Assembly: GCF_030296615.1 (NCBI RefSeq)
Contig: NZ_AP027732.1
Span: 1,612,001 to 1,676,000, forward strand
Direction of reading: 5' to 3'
DNA length: 64,000 nt
Source: Frondihabitans sucicola
Lineage (GTDB): Bacteria; Actinomycetota; Actinomycetes; Actinomycetales; Microbacteriaceae
The translations under genes were made by a program, and so were the position numbers. How positions within the stretch are numbered: the stretch's first letter is position 1; each line of letters opens with the position of its first letter. Of this stretch, positions 41,408 through 53,139 are shown piece after piece. Below the pieces are notes generated by a model, which saw only the letters and a program-made list of their open reading frames with translations, ran no database searches and was not told where the DNA came from.

Positions 41408-41581
41408 TATGAAGAAACCGAGAATTCTTGTACCCCGCCGGCGGCGCCGAGACGCTCTCGGCGGCTCGTGTCCTCGCCGAGTATTTTCGTCGCGACCGAC
41501 GCTCACGGATGGTCGTCGTAGCGGGGGCAATCCGCGATCTTAAAGACTCACGCGTGTCAAGCCGCGGCGTAGGTTCGAGGA

Positions 41582-43437
41582 GTGCCGAATCAGCTCGAAG
41601 ACGCCATCAGCCCGTACCTCCGCAGCCACGCGAGCAACCCCGTCGACTGGCGGCAGTGGGGCGCCGAGCCGTTCGCGGAGGCCGCCAGGCGAGGCGTGCC
41701 CGTGATGGTGTCGATCGGCTATTCGACGTGCCACTGGTGCCACGTCATGGCGCGCGAGAGCTTCAGTGATCCTGCTGTCGCCGCGCAGCTGAACGCTGGC
41801 TTCGTGGCGGTCAAGGTCGACCGCGAGGAGCACCCCGACGTCGACGCCAGCTATCTCGCCGCAGCGTCGGCCTTCACCGGCGACCTCGGCTGGCCGCTGA
41901 CCGTGTTCGTCACGCCCGAGGGGCGGGCGTTCTACGCCGGCACCTATTTCCCTCCGGTCGCCGTGCAGGGCCGACCCTCGTTCCGGCAGGTGCTCGACGC
42001 CGTCACCGACGCGTGGACGAACCGGCGCGGCGAGGTCGAGCAGAACGCGCGAGAGATCGCCGCGGCGCTTTCGAGCCTGACGCCCGGAAACGCAGGCTCC
42101 CTCCCTCGGCGGAGTCGCTGACGAACGTCGTCGCGCAGCTCGCGTCGTTCGAGGACGACGAGTTCGGCGGCTTCGGCCGCGCCCCGAAGTTCCCGATCGC
42201 GCCCGTGCAGCTGTTGCTCGTCGACCTGGCGGCCGGGGGCGACGGCGCAGCGCGCGACCTCGTGCGCCGAACCCTCGGGGCGATGGCGGCCTCGCCGCTC
42301 CGCGATGGGGTCGAGGGCGGCTTCTTCCGGTACGCGGTGCGCCGCGACTGGCACGAACCCCACTACGAGCGGATGCTCTACGACAACGCCCTCCTGTTGC
42401 GCGCTTACTCGCGGCTGTCGGCCATGACCGAAGGCCAGGAGAGTGCCGCGGCAGCGGACGTCGCGGCCGGGATCGCCGACTTCCTCCTCGCGACCCTGCA
42501 GCGCCCCGACGGAGGCTTCGGCTCCGCCCAGGACAGCGAGAGCGACCTCGGCGAGGGCGGCTACTACGCTCTCGGCGCCGAGGACAGGCGGCGAGCGACA
42601 CCACCGAAAGTCGACGAGAAGGTGCTCACGGGCTGGAACGGCCTGGCGATCGGCGCGCTCGCCGAAGCGGGCGCCCGGCACGGGCGGCCTGACTGGACGG
42701 CGGCCGCGCTGCGAGCCGCCGACCATGTGCTCGCGCGACACACGACGCCCGACGGCGCCCTGCTGAGGGCGTCCACGGAGCGTGGTGTGTCGACCGCGGT
42801 GGCGACGCTCGAGGACTACGGGATGTTCGCCGACGGGATCCTGCGCCTCGCCCTCGCGACGGGCGAGGCGCGCTACGCCGAAGAGGCTCGCCGCATCGTC
42901 GACGCCTGCGTCACCGACGACGAGCGCGTCTTCGCTGCGCCGGGCGGCGGCGACCCGGTGCTCGCGTCGCAGGGGCTCGGACTCGCGAGCGACCCGTCCG
43001 AGGGCGCCTACCCGTCCGGGCTCAGCGCCGTCGCCACGGCTGCGTTCACGCTGTCGCAGGTCGTCGCTGCGCCGCGCTATCGGCTGGCGGCCGAGCGTGC
43101 CGTCGCTCAGGTCGCCGAGCGGGCGATCGAGAGCCCGACCGCGTTCGGGGCGATGCTGTCGCTGGCGGCCTCGCTGCGGGATCCTGCGACCCAACTGGTG
43201 GTCGTCTCGGGCGGTGCAGGATCCTCCGAGCTCGCGTCGTTCGCCCACGCCTGGTTCCGCCCCGGGCTCGTCACCGTCGTCGTGACCCGTCAGCAGGCGG
43301 AGGAGTGGTCGGCCGAAGGGTTCGACCTCTTCGACGACCGGGTGGCGCAGGGCGGCGCCGAGACCGCCTACCTCTGCCGGGATTTCGTCTGCCGCCTGCC
43401 CGTGACGAGCCTCGAAGCGCTCGTCGATGCCGTGTGA
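41582..43437 (+). CDS. YyaL-type thioredoxin-domain protein (DUF255), frameshifted
   Basis: About 618 residues with one base restored near 42098. The N-terminal thioredoxin-like domain has [10 protein letters not shown] with a CxxC-type pair and RESF, the DUF255 signature. The remainder is an alpha/alpha-barrel, with [27 protein letters not shown] and GGDPVLASQ typical of the family. Function is not established; the fold is related to N-acylglucosamine epimerase-like barrels. It starts at GTG 41582. Confidence 0.9.
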
Positions 43438-43487
43438 GCACGGGGATGCGTACGAGGGCCGCAGTCGACGACCCCCAGGTGGGGGAT

Positions 43488-43517
43488 GTGACATTTTTCG
43501 AGGCGACTGGTTAGGGT
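43488..43517 (+). promoter_or_regulatory. Candidate promoter for the WXG100-Rhs unit
   Basis: GTGACA (43488-43493) and TAGGGT (43512-43517) are 18 bases apart, about 70 bases before the WXG100 start. Confidence 0.5.
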
Positions 43518-43586
43518 AGAGGTGTTCGAGCCTCCGGGGGATGACTGCGCGGGGGCGCAGCTAAAAGGAAAATAAAGGGGATCACC

Positions 43587-43868
43587 ATGTCGCGCGTTCT
43601 TTCAACCGAGCAAGCCAAGACGGCCATTCGTCAGATCCAGTCCATCATCAACGGTGGCCTCACCGATCAGATCTCGCAGCTGGACGCGCAGGGGCGTGTC
43701 CTGTCCGACGCCAACGTCTGGGACGGCCCGCTGGCCGCCACCTTCCGTGGCTCGACCTGGCCCGAGACGAAGGCGGCCCTCGACAAGGCCAAGACCGAGC
43801 TCGACGAGCTTCGCACGCAGCTCGACAAGATCTCGAGCGACATCTTCACCGCCGGCGGCGGCGCGTAA
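43587..43868 (+). CDS. WXG100-family protein
   Basis: The 93-residue protein is two predicted helices around VWDG (residues 44-47), the W-x-G turn that defines the family. There is no signal peptide. AAAGGGG lies a few bases before the ATG. WXG100 proteins are secreted by, or escort substrates to, type VII systems. The usual C-terminal YxxxD/E signal is not obvious; the protein ends in FTAGGGA. The Rhs gene follows after 102 bases, so this is probably its export partner. Confidence 0.82.
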   Translation: MSRVLSTEQAKTAIRQIQSIINGGLTDQISQLDAQGRVLSDANVWDGPLAATFRGSTWPETKAALDKAKTELDELRTQLDKISSDIFTAGGGA

Positions 43869-43970
43869 GCACACGGCCGGTTCGCCCGGGGAGTCAGATC
43901 TCACATCCTGGCTCCTCGGGCGATCGGGCGTTGCACCACACGAATTCATCGTCGGGGGGAACAGGGAGTC

Positions 43971-46900
43971 GTGACAGATCTACACGGGGCGCAACCGCTC
44001 ACATTCGACAACGGAACAGCAGACGCACTCATCAGCGAGCTGACGTCGTCCGCGAACGCGGTGGAGGGCCAGCGCGGGACGAGATCGTCCTCTGTGACGA
44101 CCGCGAGTGACGACTTCACGGGGCACTTCGCCCTACTCTTCACGCAGAACGCGAGCACCGCGCGCGCTGATGCGAGCGAAATCGTCGTTCGGCTCCGGGA
44201 GGTCGCCGGGTGGGTGCGCACCCTCAAGACCGCCGCGGCGGAGGAGAACGCACGTCGCAAAAGGGCGCGCGACTGGAAAGAAGAGCACGACCACCGCAAC
44301 CTCCTCGAGCAGGTCGGCGACTTCTTCACCGGGGGCGACCAGCCCCCGAGCGAGCCGCAGAAAAGTCCCCCGTCTTCCACCCCGCGACGATCGCCGCCGG
44401 TACACGCCAGACGCCGTCGTCCGGCTCCGGCGGCAGCGGCGGCACGTCGTCCGCCAAGCCCGAGAACCTCCGTAGCTTCGCGACCGGATCTGCCTCGCTC
44501 GACTCCGATCTCTCCGGTCGTCCCGGGGCCCTTCGCGGCAAGCTCTCCGACTTCGCGTCGCGCTGCCAGTGGGGCACCATCGAAGCGTCCGGCCTCGTCA
44601 CCGGTTTCGATCGTTGGCTCGCAGCCAACGCGCAAGACGTCCAGTGGGCGAAGACCATCGCCAACGCCTTCGCCGCCGCTGGTGGCGAGGGCTCCGTCTC
44701 GACGATCTCCGACTCGGCCCTCGCCGCTGCCCTCCAGGCTGCCGGAGTCAACGCCGAGCGCACCGACCTCACGATCGACCCTCCGCGGGCCTACGGCGCG
44801 CAGCCGACCAGCGGCTACTCGATGGATCCGGTCAACACCTCGACCGGCAACTTCCTCGAGCCCGAGACCGATCTCGCCTTCGCCGGAGCCTCGGCTTCGC
44901 TCCGACTCGACCGCATGTACAACTCCCTCGACCAGCGCGTCGGCGTGTTCGGCCTGGGCTGGGCGTCGACGCTCGAGACACGACTCGAGATCGACGACGA
45001 GGGTGCCTCTCTTCCGGGCAGACGGTCGGTTGATCCGGTTCCCGCGTCTCGGTGGGGGCTGGGAAAGAGCCATCGGCGAGAACTTCTGGTTGGCGACCGC
45101 AGCGGATCCTGCGTCTCCCGGCCCCGGCGAGGCCGATGCCCTGCTCGTCGTGCGCGACAACGAAGGATCCTGGTGGTCCTTCTCACCGTCGGGTGCCTGG
45201 GTCGCGTCCGGAGCAGGGGTCGGCACCACCGTCACGGTCGAGCGCGACAGTGACGATCTGATCAGCAGGATCACTCACGCTCGCGGGCGATTCGTCGACA
45301 TCGACTACGCGAGCGGTCGCGTGGCTGTCCTCCGCGGCTCCGACGGTCGTCGCGTCGAATTCTCGTACGACGAGTCCGGTCGCCTGACCGGTGCCACCTC
45401 CGAGGTCGGTACGCGGACCTACGGCTGGAACGCGGCAGGTCTGATCGAGACCGTGACCAGCGCCGCCGGCGTGGTCGAAGCCGCCAACGTCTACGACGAC
45501 CTCCGCCGCGTGACGAAGCAGGTCAGCCCGCACGGCCGGACCGTGCGATTCGCCTACCTCCCGGGCCGAGTGACGGTCGTCTCCGACGAAGACGGCTCGC
45601 GTTCGAACACCTGGATCACTGACGCCAAGGGGCGGCTGGTCGGGGTCGTCGACGCCGACGACCAGCGCCAGTCGATGAGCTACGACCCCCACGGCAACCT
45701 CGTCTCCGCGACCGAGCGCGACGGCGCCACCACCGTTCACGCCTACGACGCCCGCGGCCGTCGCGTCCGCACGGTCACACCCTCCGGCGGCGACCTCACC
45801 TACGGCTACGACGACCTCGACCGTGTGGTCACGGTGGTCGCCGAGTCGGGCTCGGTGGTGACGTACGAGTACACCGGCGACGACCGCGACCCGTCGCTGG
45901 TCGTCGATCCCGAGGGTGGCCGCAGCGAGCTCCGCTGGCGAGACGGACTCCTCGAGGAGGTCGTCGATCCGACCGGTGTGGTCGTGCGACTCGCCTACGA
46001 CGAGTACGGCGAGCTCACGTCGACGACCAACGCCGCCTCTGATACGGCTCGAATCGAGCGCGACCAGGCGGGCCGTCCGGTCGCTGCCATCAGTCCCTCG
46101 GGTGCACGCACGAGCTACCGCTACGACGCCGCGGGCCTTCTCGTCTCCCGGCAGGACGCCGATGGCGCCGTCTGGCGATTCGAGAACGGCGCTTCGGGCC
46201 GTGTCACAGCGGTGACCGATCCGCTCGGTGCTCGCACGACGTTCGAGTACGCATCGAACGGCGAGCTGACGAAGACGATCGACCCTCTCGGCCGCGTCGA
46301 GACGCGAACCTTCGACGACGAGGGAAACGTGTCGGCTGTGACGCTCCCGGGCGGCGCCGAGTGGAGATTCGCGCACGACGCTCTCTCGCGCCTGCGCGTC
46401 GTCACCGACCCGACGGGCGCCGAGTGGCGCCGCGAGTACGACGTGACCGGCGAGGTCACGGCGCTGATCGATCCGACGGGGGTCCGGCAAGAGTCATCGG
46501 CCGACATCGTCTCCGGCGTCGCTACCCTGCGTGACGCGTTCGACACGACGACCGTCCGCTACGACGAGTTCGGGCGCCCGACGTCTGTGGCCTCACCCGA
46601 TGGCAGCTCCGAGCTGACGACCTACGATCTCTGCGGTCGCCCTGTCGAACTCCTCGACGGCGAGGGTGGTCTCACCCGGCTCGAGCGCGACGCGGCAGGA
46701 CGAGTCGTCGCGATCACGACCCCGACCGGTTCTCGAACGACCTTCGAGTACGACGCCTGCGGTCGACCCAGTGCGGCTGTCGATCCGGTCGGCGCACGGA
46801 CTGTCCTCGTCTACGACCAGGACTCCCGGGTGATCTGTCGCACCGACGCCTCCGGCGACGTCCAACACATCGGCTACGACGTAATGGGGCGGATCCTCAC

Positions 46901-49360
46901 GCGAACGATCCCCGGCGAAGGAACAGCACGGTTCCACTACGACTCGGTCGGGCGACTCACGGCCAGCCAAGACTCCCGTTACGGACGCCGTCGCTTCCGC
47001 TACGACGCGGCAGGACAGCTCGTCGAGGCGGTCAACGGTCTCGGCGGCAGCACGCGCTACGAGTATGACCTGCGCGGTCGCCTGGTGTCGATCACCGATG
47101 CGCTGGGTGGGGTCACTCGTCGCTCGTACGACGAAGCCGACCGCGTGACGTCGGTGACGGATCCGCTCGAGCGCACGACCAGAGCCGCGTACGACGATGC
47201 CGGCCGGATCCTGCTCCAGCGCGATCCCGAGGGGCACTCGACCGAGTGGACCTATGACGCGGCCGGTCAGCAGTCGACGGTCAGCGTCGACAGGCGGCTC
47301 CAGTCGGTCATCGCCCGCGACGCGCGCTCCCGCATCCTGGCCGTCACCGACCACACCCGCGGCGAGGGCCGTGCGGTCGAGCACGAGCTGCGATTCGACC
47401 GTCGCGGGCTCCTGGTTCGCCGCAGCCGTGGCGGCCAGGCGGTCGCCTGGGAGTACGACGCCGACGGCGCCCGGATCGCCCGCATCGATCCCGAAGGAAC
47501 CCGCACCGACTACCGGCGCGACGCGGCCGGGCGTGCCGTTGCAGTCGAGCAGTCTGGTCTCGGCACCGCTTCGTTCGTCTACGACGCTGCCGGGCGTCTC
47601 ACTCAGGCCTCCACCGGCGACCTCGTCCACTCCTGGTCGTACGTCGACGGCGCGCTCGTCGCCCACACGACCACCACGCCCGAGGGTGCCGACTCGACAC
47701 GCATCGACCGCGACGACGAGGGCAGGATCACTGCCGTCACGAGTCCCGGGGCCGGGTCGCCTACCGCCACGACGACGCCGGGCAGCTCGTCCACCTCGAA
47801 GCGACCGACGGCTCGGTCTCTTCTTGGAGCTACGACGTTGCGGGCCGCCTCGTCGCCGAGACGTCGCTCGGCCGCGAGAAGCAGCACCGCTACGACGCGG
47901 CCGGACAACTTCTGAGCACGGTCGACGCGTCGTCCGGCGATCGGGTGGAGTACGTCCACGACGCCCTGGGGCGCCGGATCCGGCGCACCGAGCCCGACGG
48001 GTCGACGACCGACTACGCCTGGAGTGACCTCGGCTACCTGCGCGGGGTCGTCTCGCGCGACGCCTCGTTCGGGCTGGTCGGGGACGTCGACGTGTGGGTC
48101 GACGTTCTCGGCGAACTCGCCGATGCCGGCGGTGCTGCGATCTGGTGGGACACCGCCGACCCGGTCCCGTCACTCGTGAGCCTCGCCGGCACGTCCCTCC
48201 TCGACCTGCCGGGCGGTATCGCCGCCATCGATGGCGACTGGACGAGTTCCGGCTGGCGGAGCGCCAGAGCCACCGACGCGACCGACCCCTGGGCTGCTCT
48301 CGAGGCGGCGTCGTCAATCCTGCCGGGTCTGTCGCTGCCGCAGGGTGTCTCTCTCGGTGCCGGCGGCGCGCTCGGAGTGGCGGGGCTCGAGTGGCTGGGC
48401 GCACGTGTCTACGATCCTTCGGCTCGGGGGTTTCTGTCGACCGATCCGATCGAGGCCATCGTCGGTGCGGCTTGGTCGGGCAACCCCTACTCGTACGCGG
48501 GCAACGACCCGCTGCACGCGGTCGACCCACTGGGCCTGCGTCCGGCGACCGACGCCGATCTCAAGGCGTATCGCGATGCCCACCAGGGAGCCTTCGCGGC
48601 CGTCGGACACTGGTGGGATGACAACTGGCAGTACGTCGTCGCGGGTGTGGCCATCGCCGGCGGTATCGCGCTCATGTGCACGGGCGTCGGCGGGCCGGCT
48701 GGCATTGCGCTGATGGTGGCGTCCGGTGCCCTTCTCAGCGGAGGCGTCTCGGTCGCCTCGCAAAAGGCGACCACCGGCAAGGTCGACTGGAAGAAGGCCG
48801 GCGTCGACGCTGCCATAGGTGGCGCCGCCGGAGGGGTCGGTGGCGCTGCCGCCGCTGGCCTTTCCAAACTGGCACCGATCGTGACTCGCGCCGCTGCACC
48901 AGCTGTCCAGCGCGTCGTTGCGCCGATCCTGAGTTCGGCAGGACGAGCGGCCATCTCGTCAGGTGTCTCGGGAGCAACTTCCAACACGCTGTCTTACGGA
49001 CTCCAGGATCCCAACCGCACGACCGGTGGCTACGTTCAAGCCGCAGCCTCGGGCTTCGGTGTCGGCACGTTCTTCAGTGGCGCATCGAGCAAACTAGGGT
49101 CGACCGTCGTGTCGAAGCTCGACATCACGCCTAGAATACCGGCCGGTTGGGGGCAGCATTTGCAGGCGCCCAACGTGACACGATGGAACACGGTTATCGG
49201 AGGAACCGTGAATCACGGCGTTGGTGGAATGCAAGCTGTGGTGAACGAGGCAATCAAACCGGACGGGGATATGAGTCGCGAAAACCTATCTTCGACATTC
49301 GTCAGCGGATTCATCGGTGGGGCCGAAGGGCCGAGCACCGGCCTCCGCGCGGCGCATTAA
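43971..49360 (+). CDS. Rhs/YD-repeat polymorphic toxin with helical N-terminus, frameshifted
   Basis: About 1796 residues, read across a one-base loss near 44362, an apparent gain near 45010 and a loss near 47755. Residues 1-110 are helical and WXG100/LXG-like, suggesting a type VII targeting domain. DPVNTSTGNFLEPETDL is the DUF6531-type entry to the Rhs shell. Then come more than twenty YD repeats (for example YDALGR, YDAAGQL, YEYDLRGRLVSITD). The core ends with GFLSTDPIEAIVGAAWSGNP and DPLGLRP. The variable C-terminus of about 270 residues has Gly/Ala-rich hydrophobic stretches and no toxin motif I recognise. Base composition drops in the last 250 bases. Start GTG 43971 behind AGGGAG. Confidence 0.88.
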
Positions 49361-49392
49361 CCACGAGAGATGCATTCTGACGGGAGAGATTT

Positions 49393-49845
49393 GTGGCGCT
49401 GGGTGAAGTTGACTCGAGTAACACGACGGCGAAGGCGAAGGCGCGACGCAAGAATCGAGTCATAGCTGTCGTCGTATTGATCCTGGTGGTCGTCGTTCCG
49501 ATCGGGCTATTCGTCGTCGGGCCGACAGCGCTCGGCGCTTATGACGACGCTCATTCCACCTCGGTGACCTGCGTCGTCACCGATGCGAAGGCGGGTGTTG
49601 CTTCAACCCGATCGACCAAAGGCATCGGGACCTCTCAACCACAAGTCGTGATTCAGACGAGAGAGTGCGGCAAGCTCCTCCTTCAGCACGGCGTCACAGC
49701 CGAAAACCGCAGCCACCTGGCCGCGAGCTTCATCCGCGGCGATCGCTACAAGTTCACCGTCGGAGCAGGTTCATTTCATCTGAGGTGGCTCACCGGTCTC
49801 CTGCACGTCTCGCCGGTCGTCGACCGTTATCACAAGGCGACTTGA
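49393..49845 (+). CDS. Candidate immunity protein to the Rhs C-terminus
   Basis: The 150-residue product starts at GTG 49393 behind GGGAG, 32 bases after the Rhs stop. It has a basic cytoplasmic tail of about 21 residues, one strong helix (VIAVVVLILVVVVPIGLFVV), then an extracytoplasmic domain with two Cys (TCVV and ECGK) that could pair. Codon use is less G+C-rich than in neighbouring genes. Position and topology suit an immunity protein guarding the membrane or outside face; this is inference, and no family is recognised. Confidence 0.6.
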   Translation: MALGEVDSSNTTAKAKARRKNRVIAVVVLILVVVVPIGLFVVGPTALGAYDDAHSTSVTCVVTDAKAGVASTRSTKGIGTSQPQVVIQTRECGKLLLQHGVTAENRSHLAASFIRGDRYKFTVGAGSFHLRWLTGLLHVSPVVDRYHKAT

Positions 49846-50410
49846 AAAGGTCATGGCCGATGGAAGCCGGCCCAACCGCACCTGGGTAGGGCAGCGTCAA
49901 CAGTATGTGAGCCTCGTCGTCGCAACGAGATGAGGCGCAACGAGGCGAATCGAAGACCGTTCGGGCAGTGGGCCTTATCCGTCTTTCGGATGTGACATAC
50001 TGGCTGCGGGGAATGGGGGCGGACGGCCGACAGGCGGTTCTTCTGGGGAGACATCGTCTTGGGCAGAGGGCCGCCGGTCGGCCATCGCACGTCGCTCCTC
50101 CGGCTGGTCTCGTGAGCTGCAAGGCGGGCGACGCTGAAGGCTGCGGTGACAAGGACGCCCGGCTTCATTGCGCCCTTGCGGCCGCCCGGAAAGGCGCCCA
50201 CTCGGCTCGGAGCGTCGACCCTCTCCAGGGGTTCACGATGGCCGCGGCGAGATCGACGGGGGCACGACGGGAGCGACCGAACATGACCAGAAGTCGAAGA
50301 ACATAGTTCGTTCGTGCCCCTCCAAGTGGGGCACCACGACCTTGCCCGGCGTCCGGGAGAGCGTCTTCCGACCGGTAACATTGCTCGGGTCGATCTTGAG
50401 GGGGATGGTC
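49846..50410. other. Non-coding 565-base gap in the secretion locus
   Basis: No reading frame with plausible composition is seen. GTGCCCC (50314-50320) and GGGGCAC (50328-50334) form a 7-bp hairpin. GAGGGGG at 50398-50404 is the ribosome site of the next gene. The gap may hold the promoter of the secretion operon or remains of exchanged toxin or immunity modules. Confidence 0.5.
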
Positions 50411-53139
50411 ATGGGGGCCAACGTCAGAACAATCGCTGCGTCGATTGCCGTGGTGGCAGCTGTCGCTCTGGTGGCGACCGGGTGCACGTCCGCGCAGCCG
50501 CAGGTGGCGCACCCGTCGCGGATCCTGCAGACCGTCGACACGACGCTCGCGGCCGACGGCGCGATCACCGGCGTGGCCGACACGACGATCTCCGTCGCGG
50601 CTTCCGACGCCTCGTCGTCGAAGACGACCCACCACGACCCGGCGAAGGTCGCTCGTGACCTCCCCATCCGCGTCACGACGCAGTACAGCACGGCGAAGAA
50701 GACCGGTACCGACCTCTCCGACCTCAAGGGCTACACAGGGCGACTGGAGATCGACCTCACGGCGGAGAACCTCACCGTGCACCCGCAGAAGCTGACCTAC
50801 GACGTCGCCGGGTCGTCGCGCACGACCCCCGCGCTCGTCGGCTCCCCCTTCAGCATCGCGGCGTCGACCGTTCTGAAGGGCACGTCGCCCAGCGCGATCG
50901 TCACCGAGTCGTCCGATTCGACGCAGGACACCGACGGGGTCGTCAGCTCCGACGGCAAGGGCAACGCCGTCGTCCAGTGGGCCACCCTCCTCGCCCCGCC
51001 CACCTCGGGCGCGAGCCAGACGCTGCACCTCGTCGCCGACGTCAAGAACTTCGATGTCCCGTCGTTCGACCTCGCGGCGCAGCCGGGCATCTCGACCGAT
51101 CTCTCGTCGACCGGGGTCCTGGCGTCGGCCTTCGACTCGGGCAAAGACTCCGAGCTCGCCCTCCAGCGCCGCACCATCGACCTCATCACGAACGTGAACG
51201 GGGTCCTCGCCCGGGCCGGCGGCACCATCACCGAGGTCCGCACCAACCTCGAGAGCACCTCGAAGACCTTGGGTGCCAGCACGGCGCAGCGTCTGCGCGA
51301 CAGCAGCACGTCGCTGGCGGGCACGATGCAGAGCCTGAGCGGCGAGCTCGGGTCCCTCAAAGGCGACCTCGACACCACCGCCAAGGCGACGCAGTCCACC
51401 GTCATCGGGCAGCTCCAGACGACCGTCTCGAGCCTCGACTCGCTCCTCGGAGACACCTCGGCGACAGCGCCGACGGCGACGCTCGACGGCCAGGGCTGCG
51501 AAGCGGTCGCCGCCGACCAGGGGCAGGCGTCGAGCGTGTACGGCAGCCTCCTGCGGGTCTCCTCGCAGCTCGACGGCTACGCCGATGCCAGCGAGGCCTG
51601 CAAGCAGCAGGTGAGTCAGCAGCTCGAGACGGCCGTCGGTCCGAGCGATCCGACCGCGGCGACATGCACGCCGGACGCACCGTCCCTGACCTGCGCCCTG
51701 TTCGACTCGTCCACGGCGGTGACGGGTGCGCTCATCGGGTTGGTCGGCGAAGGCGACGCGCTGGTGAGCCAGCTGCAGCCCGAACTCGCGCAGAACGCCA
51801 TCGACAGCTACGGCGTCCTCTCCGGCGATCTCGACTCGATCACCACTCAACTCGCCGCACTCCGTGCCAGCAACGGATCGACCGACGACTTCGACACGGC
51901 GCTCGATAATCTCCGAGGCGCCGTCGCCAGTGCTTCGGACGCGATCCCCGCCATCCGCGATCAGATCTCGGCGGTGCACTCGCGTGCCCAGGCGGCGCGG
52001 GGCCTCATCGGCAACCAGGGCGATGCCTTCGGCTCCCTCCAAGCGCAGAACTCGGCCCTCGCCAACGAGCTCTGCACACTGTCCGGGCCGCTCGGCAGGC
52101 TCACTCAGGAGCAGGTCGATCACCTGCGCTCCTACCTGACCGTGACGCCGTGCCTCGGCTCGGACGAGTCGCAGCTCACAGCACCGCTCGGGTTCTCGAC
52201 CCCCATGGATTCCCGACTCGCCGACCAGGCCACTCAGTGGGACGGTGTCGTGTCGACGACCGACCTCGGCAACTCGTCCACCGGCCTCGGTGCGGCCCTC
52301 TCGACCCTCGCGACCCGCGTCTCGGCCATCGACGGAGAGATCGACGACGTCGCGTCCGTGGTGGAGTCGGGCACCGGCAGCGTCGGAAGCGCCGTCGATC
52401 AGCTGCAGGCCAAGACGTCGGCCGCGAGAGACGCCGGCGGCAGACTGTCGTCCTCTCTCACGCAGGTGAAACACGAACAGGACACCCTGGCGGCCAACGT
52501 CAAGAAGGCGTTCGCCGACGCGAGCAGCACGACCTCCAGGCAGACGGCCGCTCTCATCGCCGGCCAGGTCCGCGACGTCTCGGCCCAGGCGAAGACCAGC
52601 CGAACCGCCGTCGTGAAGGCGTTCGACACCTCGATCTCGGGTCTGCGCTCGACAGCCGACGGCGTGACCGACGACTCCAAGGCGACCATCGACGGCCAGC
52701 GCGGCAAGCTGAAGAAAGAGACCACGGGGCTGGCCTCATCGGTCGACGAGCAGACGGCCTCGAGCCTCAGCCGCATCGCGGCGAGCACCGACGCGTCCAC
52801 CCGCGACGTGAAGGGGCTTCGACGTTGCTCACCGGCGACCTCAACCGCGTCATGCTCGACCTCGGCGACCGCAAGGTGAACGGCTCCGGAATCCTCGGCG
52901 CCATGACCACGAGCGCCGCCAAGGCCGATTCGGCCGACTACCAGCTGGCCCTGGCCTCCCAGAACGCCGCCGGGTACGCAAACGTCCGCGCCGACGACGT
53001 GGCCGGGATCCTGCTTCGTCAGGCGCAGTTCCGAGCCTCGCTCGACGCCGCGACCTCGCTGCCCGCGTTCCGATTCGACGTTCCCACGGGGGCGTCATCG
53101 ACGACCCTCTACACGTTCCGGGTCGGGGGCGCCAAATGA
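50411..53139 (+). CDS. Large lipoprotein of unknown function, type VII-like locus, frameshifted
   Basis: About 909 residues with one base restored near 52818. The N-terminus has a hydrophobic segment ending VATGC, a lipobox. Residues 30-260 look beta-rich. Residues 270-880 are dominated by Ser/Thr/Asp/Ala-rich helices, probably coiled coils, with scattered Cys pairs. The length, long helical body and place before an EssC-like gene recall the EsaA/YueB component of Firmicute type VII systems, but EsaA has several membrane helices and here only the lipid anchor is evident. ATG 50411 has GAGGGGG six bases upstream. The stop overlaps the next start (ATGA). Confidence 0.6.

Noticed and set aside
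41320..41440. c-di-AMP (ydaO-type) riboswitch before the osmoprotectant operon
   Set aside because: The leader is short and does not show the conserved sequence blocks of that class as I know them.
43971..49360. Insertion sequence or phage insertion explaining the Rhs region
   Set aside because: No transposase, integrase, flanking repeats or attachment site were seen.
49968..50306. Plus-strand open frame of about 112 residues in the same gap
   Set aside because: No ribosome site, no domain and a composition unlike neighbouring genes.
49851..50381. Minus-strand open frame of about 176 residues in the secretion-locus gap
   Set aside because: Composition is rich in Cys, His, Trp and Arg with no motif, no good start site and overlap with the upstream part of a real gene.
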